Notes under the pieces: model-generated
Told to the model about the DNA's origin: nothing
What the model saw: only the letters and a program-made list of their open reading frames with translations
Databases searched by the model: none
Position numbers and translations under genes: made by a program
Shown here: one piece after another, positions 63,489 through 64,000 of the stretch
How the letters are laid out: every line of letters starts with the position of its first letter
How positions within the stretch are numbered: position 1 is the stretch's first letter
NCBI GenBank assembly: GCA_015075365.1
Contig: JABTUN010000003.1
Span: forward strand, 727,060 to 791,059
Reading direction: 5' to 3'
DNA from: Verrucomicrobiaceae bacterium
Lineage (GTDB): Bacteria > Verrucomicrobiota > Verrucomicrobiia > Verrucomicrobiales > Verrucomicrobiaceae
DNA length: 64,000 nt

Positions 63489-64000
63489 ATGACACGCTCT
63501 CTTCTTCTCTCCCTCCTCCTCGCGCCCTGCGCCCCGCTCGCCGCCGCGGACTGGACCATCTCCACCTTTGCCGGCACCGGCGTCAAAGGAGGGGCGGGGG
63601 ACGGCGGCCCCGCCACGCAGGCCACCATCGACAATCCCTTCGGCGTGGTGCGCGGCCCGGACGGTGCGATCTGGTTCTGCGAGTACACCGGCCAGCGCAT
63701 CCGCCGTGTGGCCCCCGACGGCACCATCAGCACCATCGCAGGCACCGGTGCCAAAGGCTACAGCGGCGACGGCGGCCCCGCCTTGCAGGCCACCTTCAAT
63801 CTGCCGCATGAACTGCGTTTCGATGCCAGGGGCGATCTTTACATCGTCGATATGACCAACCACGCCGTGCGGAAAATTGATCTCAAAACCAAGATCATCA
63901 CCACCATTGCCGGAAACGGCAAACCCGGCTACAGCGGCGACGGCGGCCCGGCGAAGGACGCGCAGTTCAAGCAGCCCCACAGCATCCAGTTCGGACCCGA
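63489..64000 (+). CDS. secreted NHL-repeat protein, 3' partial
   Basis: The gene runs off the right edge. The visible ~170 residues have a signal peptide (MTRSLLLSLLLAPCAPLAAA) and repeated NHL units: ISTFAGTGVKGGAGDGGPAT, ISTIAGTGAKGYSGDGGPAL and TIAGNGKPGYSGDGGPA, each followed by F/N-x-P-x-G/H and WFCEY or YIVDM blade edges. It would form a beta-propeller for protein or ligand binding outside the cytoplasm. The divergent partner is the ThuA gene, 96 bp away. Confidence 0.88.
   Translation, partial: MTRSLLLSLLLAPCAPLAAADWTISTFAGTGVKGGAGDGGPATQATIDNPFGVVRGPDGAIWFCEYTGQRIRRVAPDGTISTIAGTGAKGYSGDGGPALQATFNLPHELRFDARGDLYIVDMTNHAVRKIDLKTKIITTIAGNGKPGYSGDGGPAKDAQFKQPHSIQFGP

Overview
The window reads as a high-GC chromosome segment from a Verrucomicrobiota bacterium (Prosthecobacter/Verrucomicrobiaceae-like). 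This is inferred from gene content only: secreted Gfo/Idh/MocA, ThuA, NHL and PQQ-like proteins, choice-of-anchor-M and PEP-CTERM proteins, Kdo/Lpt outer-membrane genes, pseudopilin genes, and many starts without a Shine-Dalgarno. No rRNA, tRNA or CRISPR array was seen.

Bases 1-7.7 kb hold two choice-of-anchor-M surface proteins (the first cut by the window edge; the second preceded by overlapping palindromes resembling a metal-regulator operator), then minus-strand genes: secreted Gfo/Idh oxidoreductase, endonuclease III, a 3D-domain lipoprotein, and a solute-binding protein plus ABC ATPase pair without a permease. Bases 7.7-12.5 kb are gene-poor and full of repeats: GTAG-headed hairpins (REP-like), a 29-copy heptamer array, a 21-bp tandem repeat and a hairpin-rich non-coding tract. 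Only a collagen-like protein, an unknown protein and an HTH protein lie there.

Bases 12.6-21.7 kb are a defence-type island: fused HsdM-HsdS, DUF2188 (opposite strand), XRE-ImmA/IrrE peptidase, PIN-like protein, DUF488 protein, an unknown partner and HsdR. The five downstream plus-strand genes are tightly packed. A second repeat-rich zone (21.8-24.5 kb) follows, carrying the same repeat modules in the opposite orientation, so the island sits between inverted repeat clusters. A two-component operon has a 23-unit heptamer array between kinase and regulator.

Bases 26-50 kb look like core genome: tandem secreted paralogues, an RlmM-like rRNA methyltransferase, a Gld-type ABC operon with a DUF4340 protein, secreted enzymes, a frameshifted kinase-like pseudogene, a transglutaminase, a translationally coupled trypsin-like protease/NeuC/NeuD operon, an Agl23-like glycosyltransferase with ApbE, and KdsA-LptC-LptA-LptB. 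Bases 50.5-57.8 kb are one minus-strand cluster of three pseudopilins, a GspE/PilB ATPase, a lone receiver and a hybrid histidine kinase. The right end carries a spermidine-synthase-like membrane fusion, a PQQ-like propeller, a membrane protein, a ThuA protein and a truncated NHL-repeat protein.
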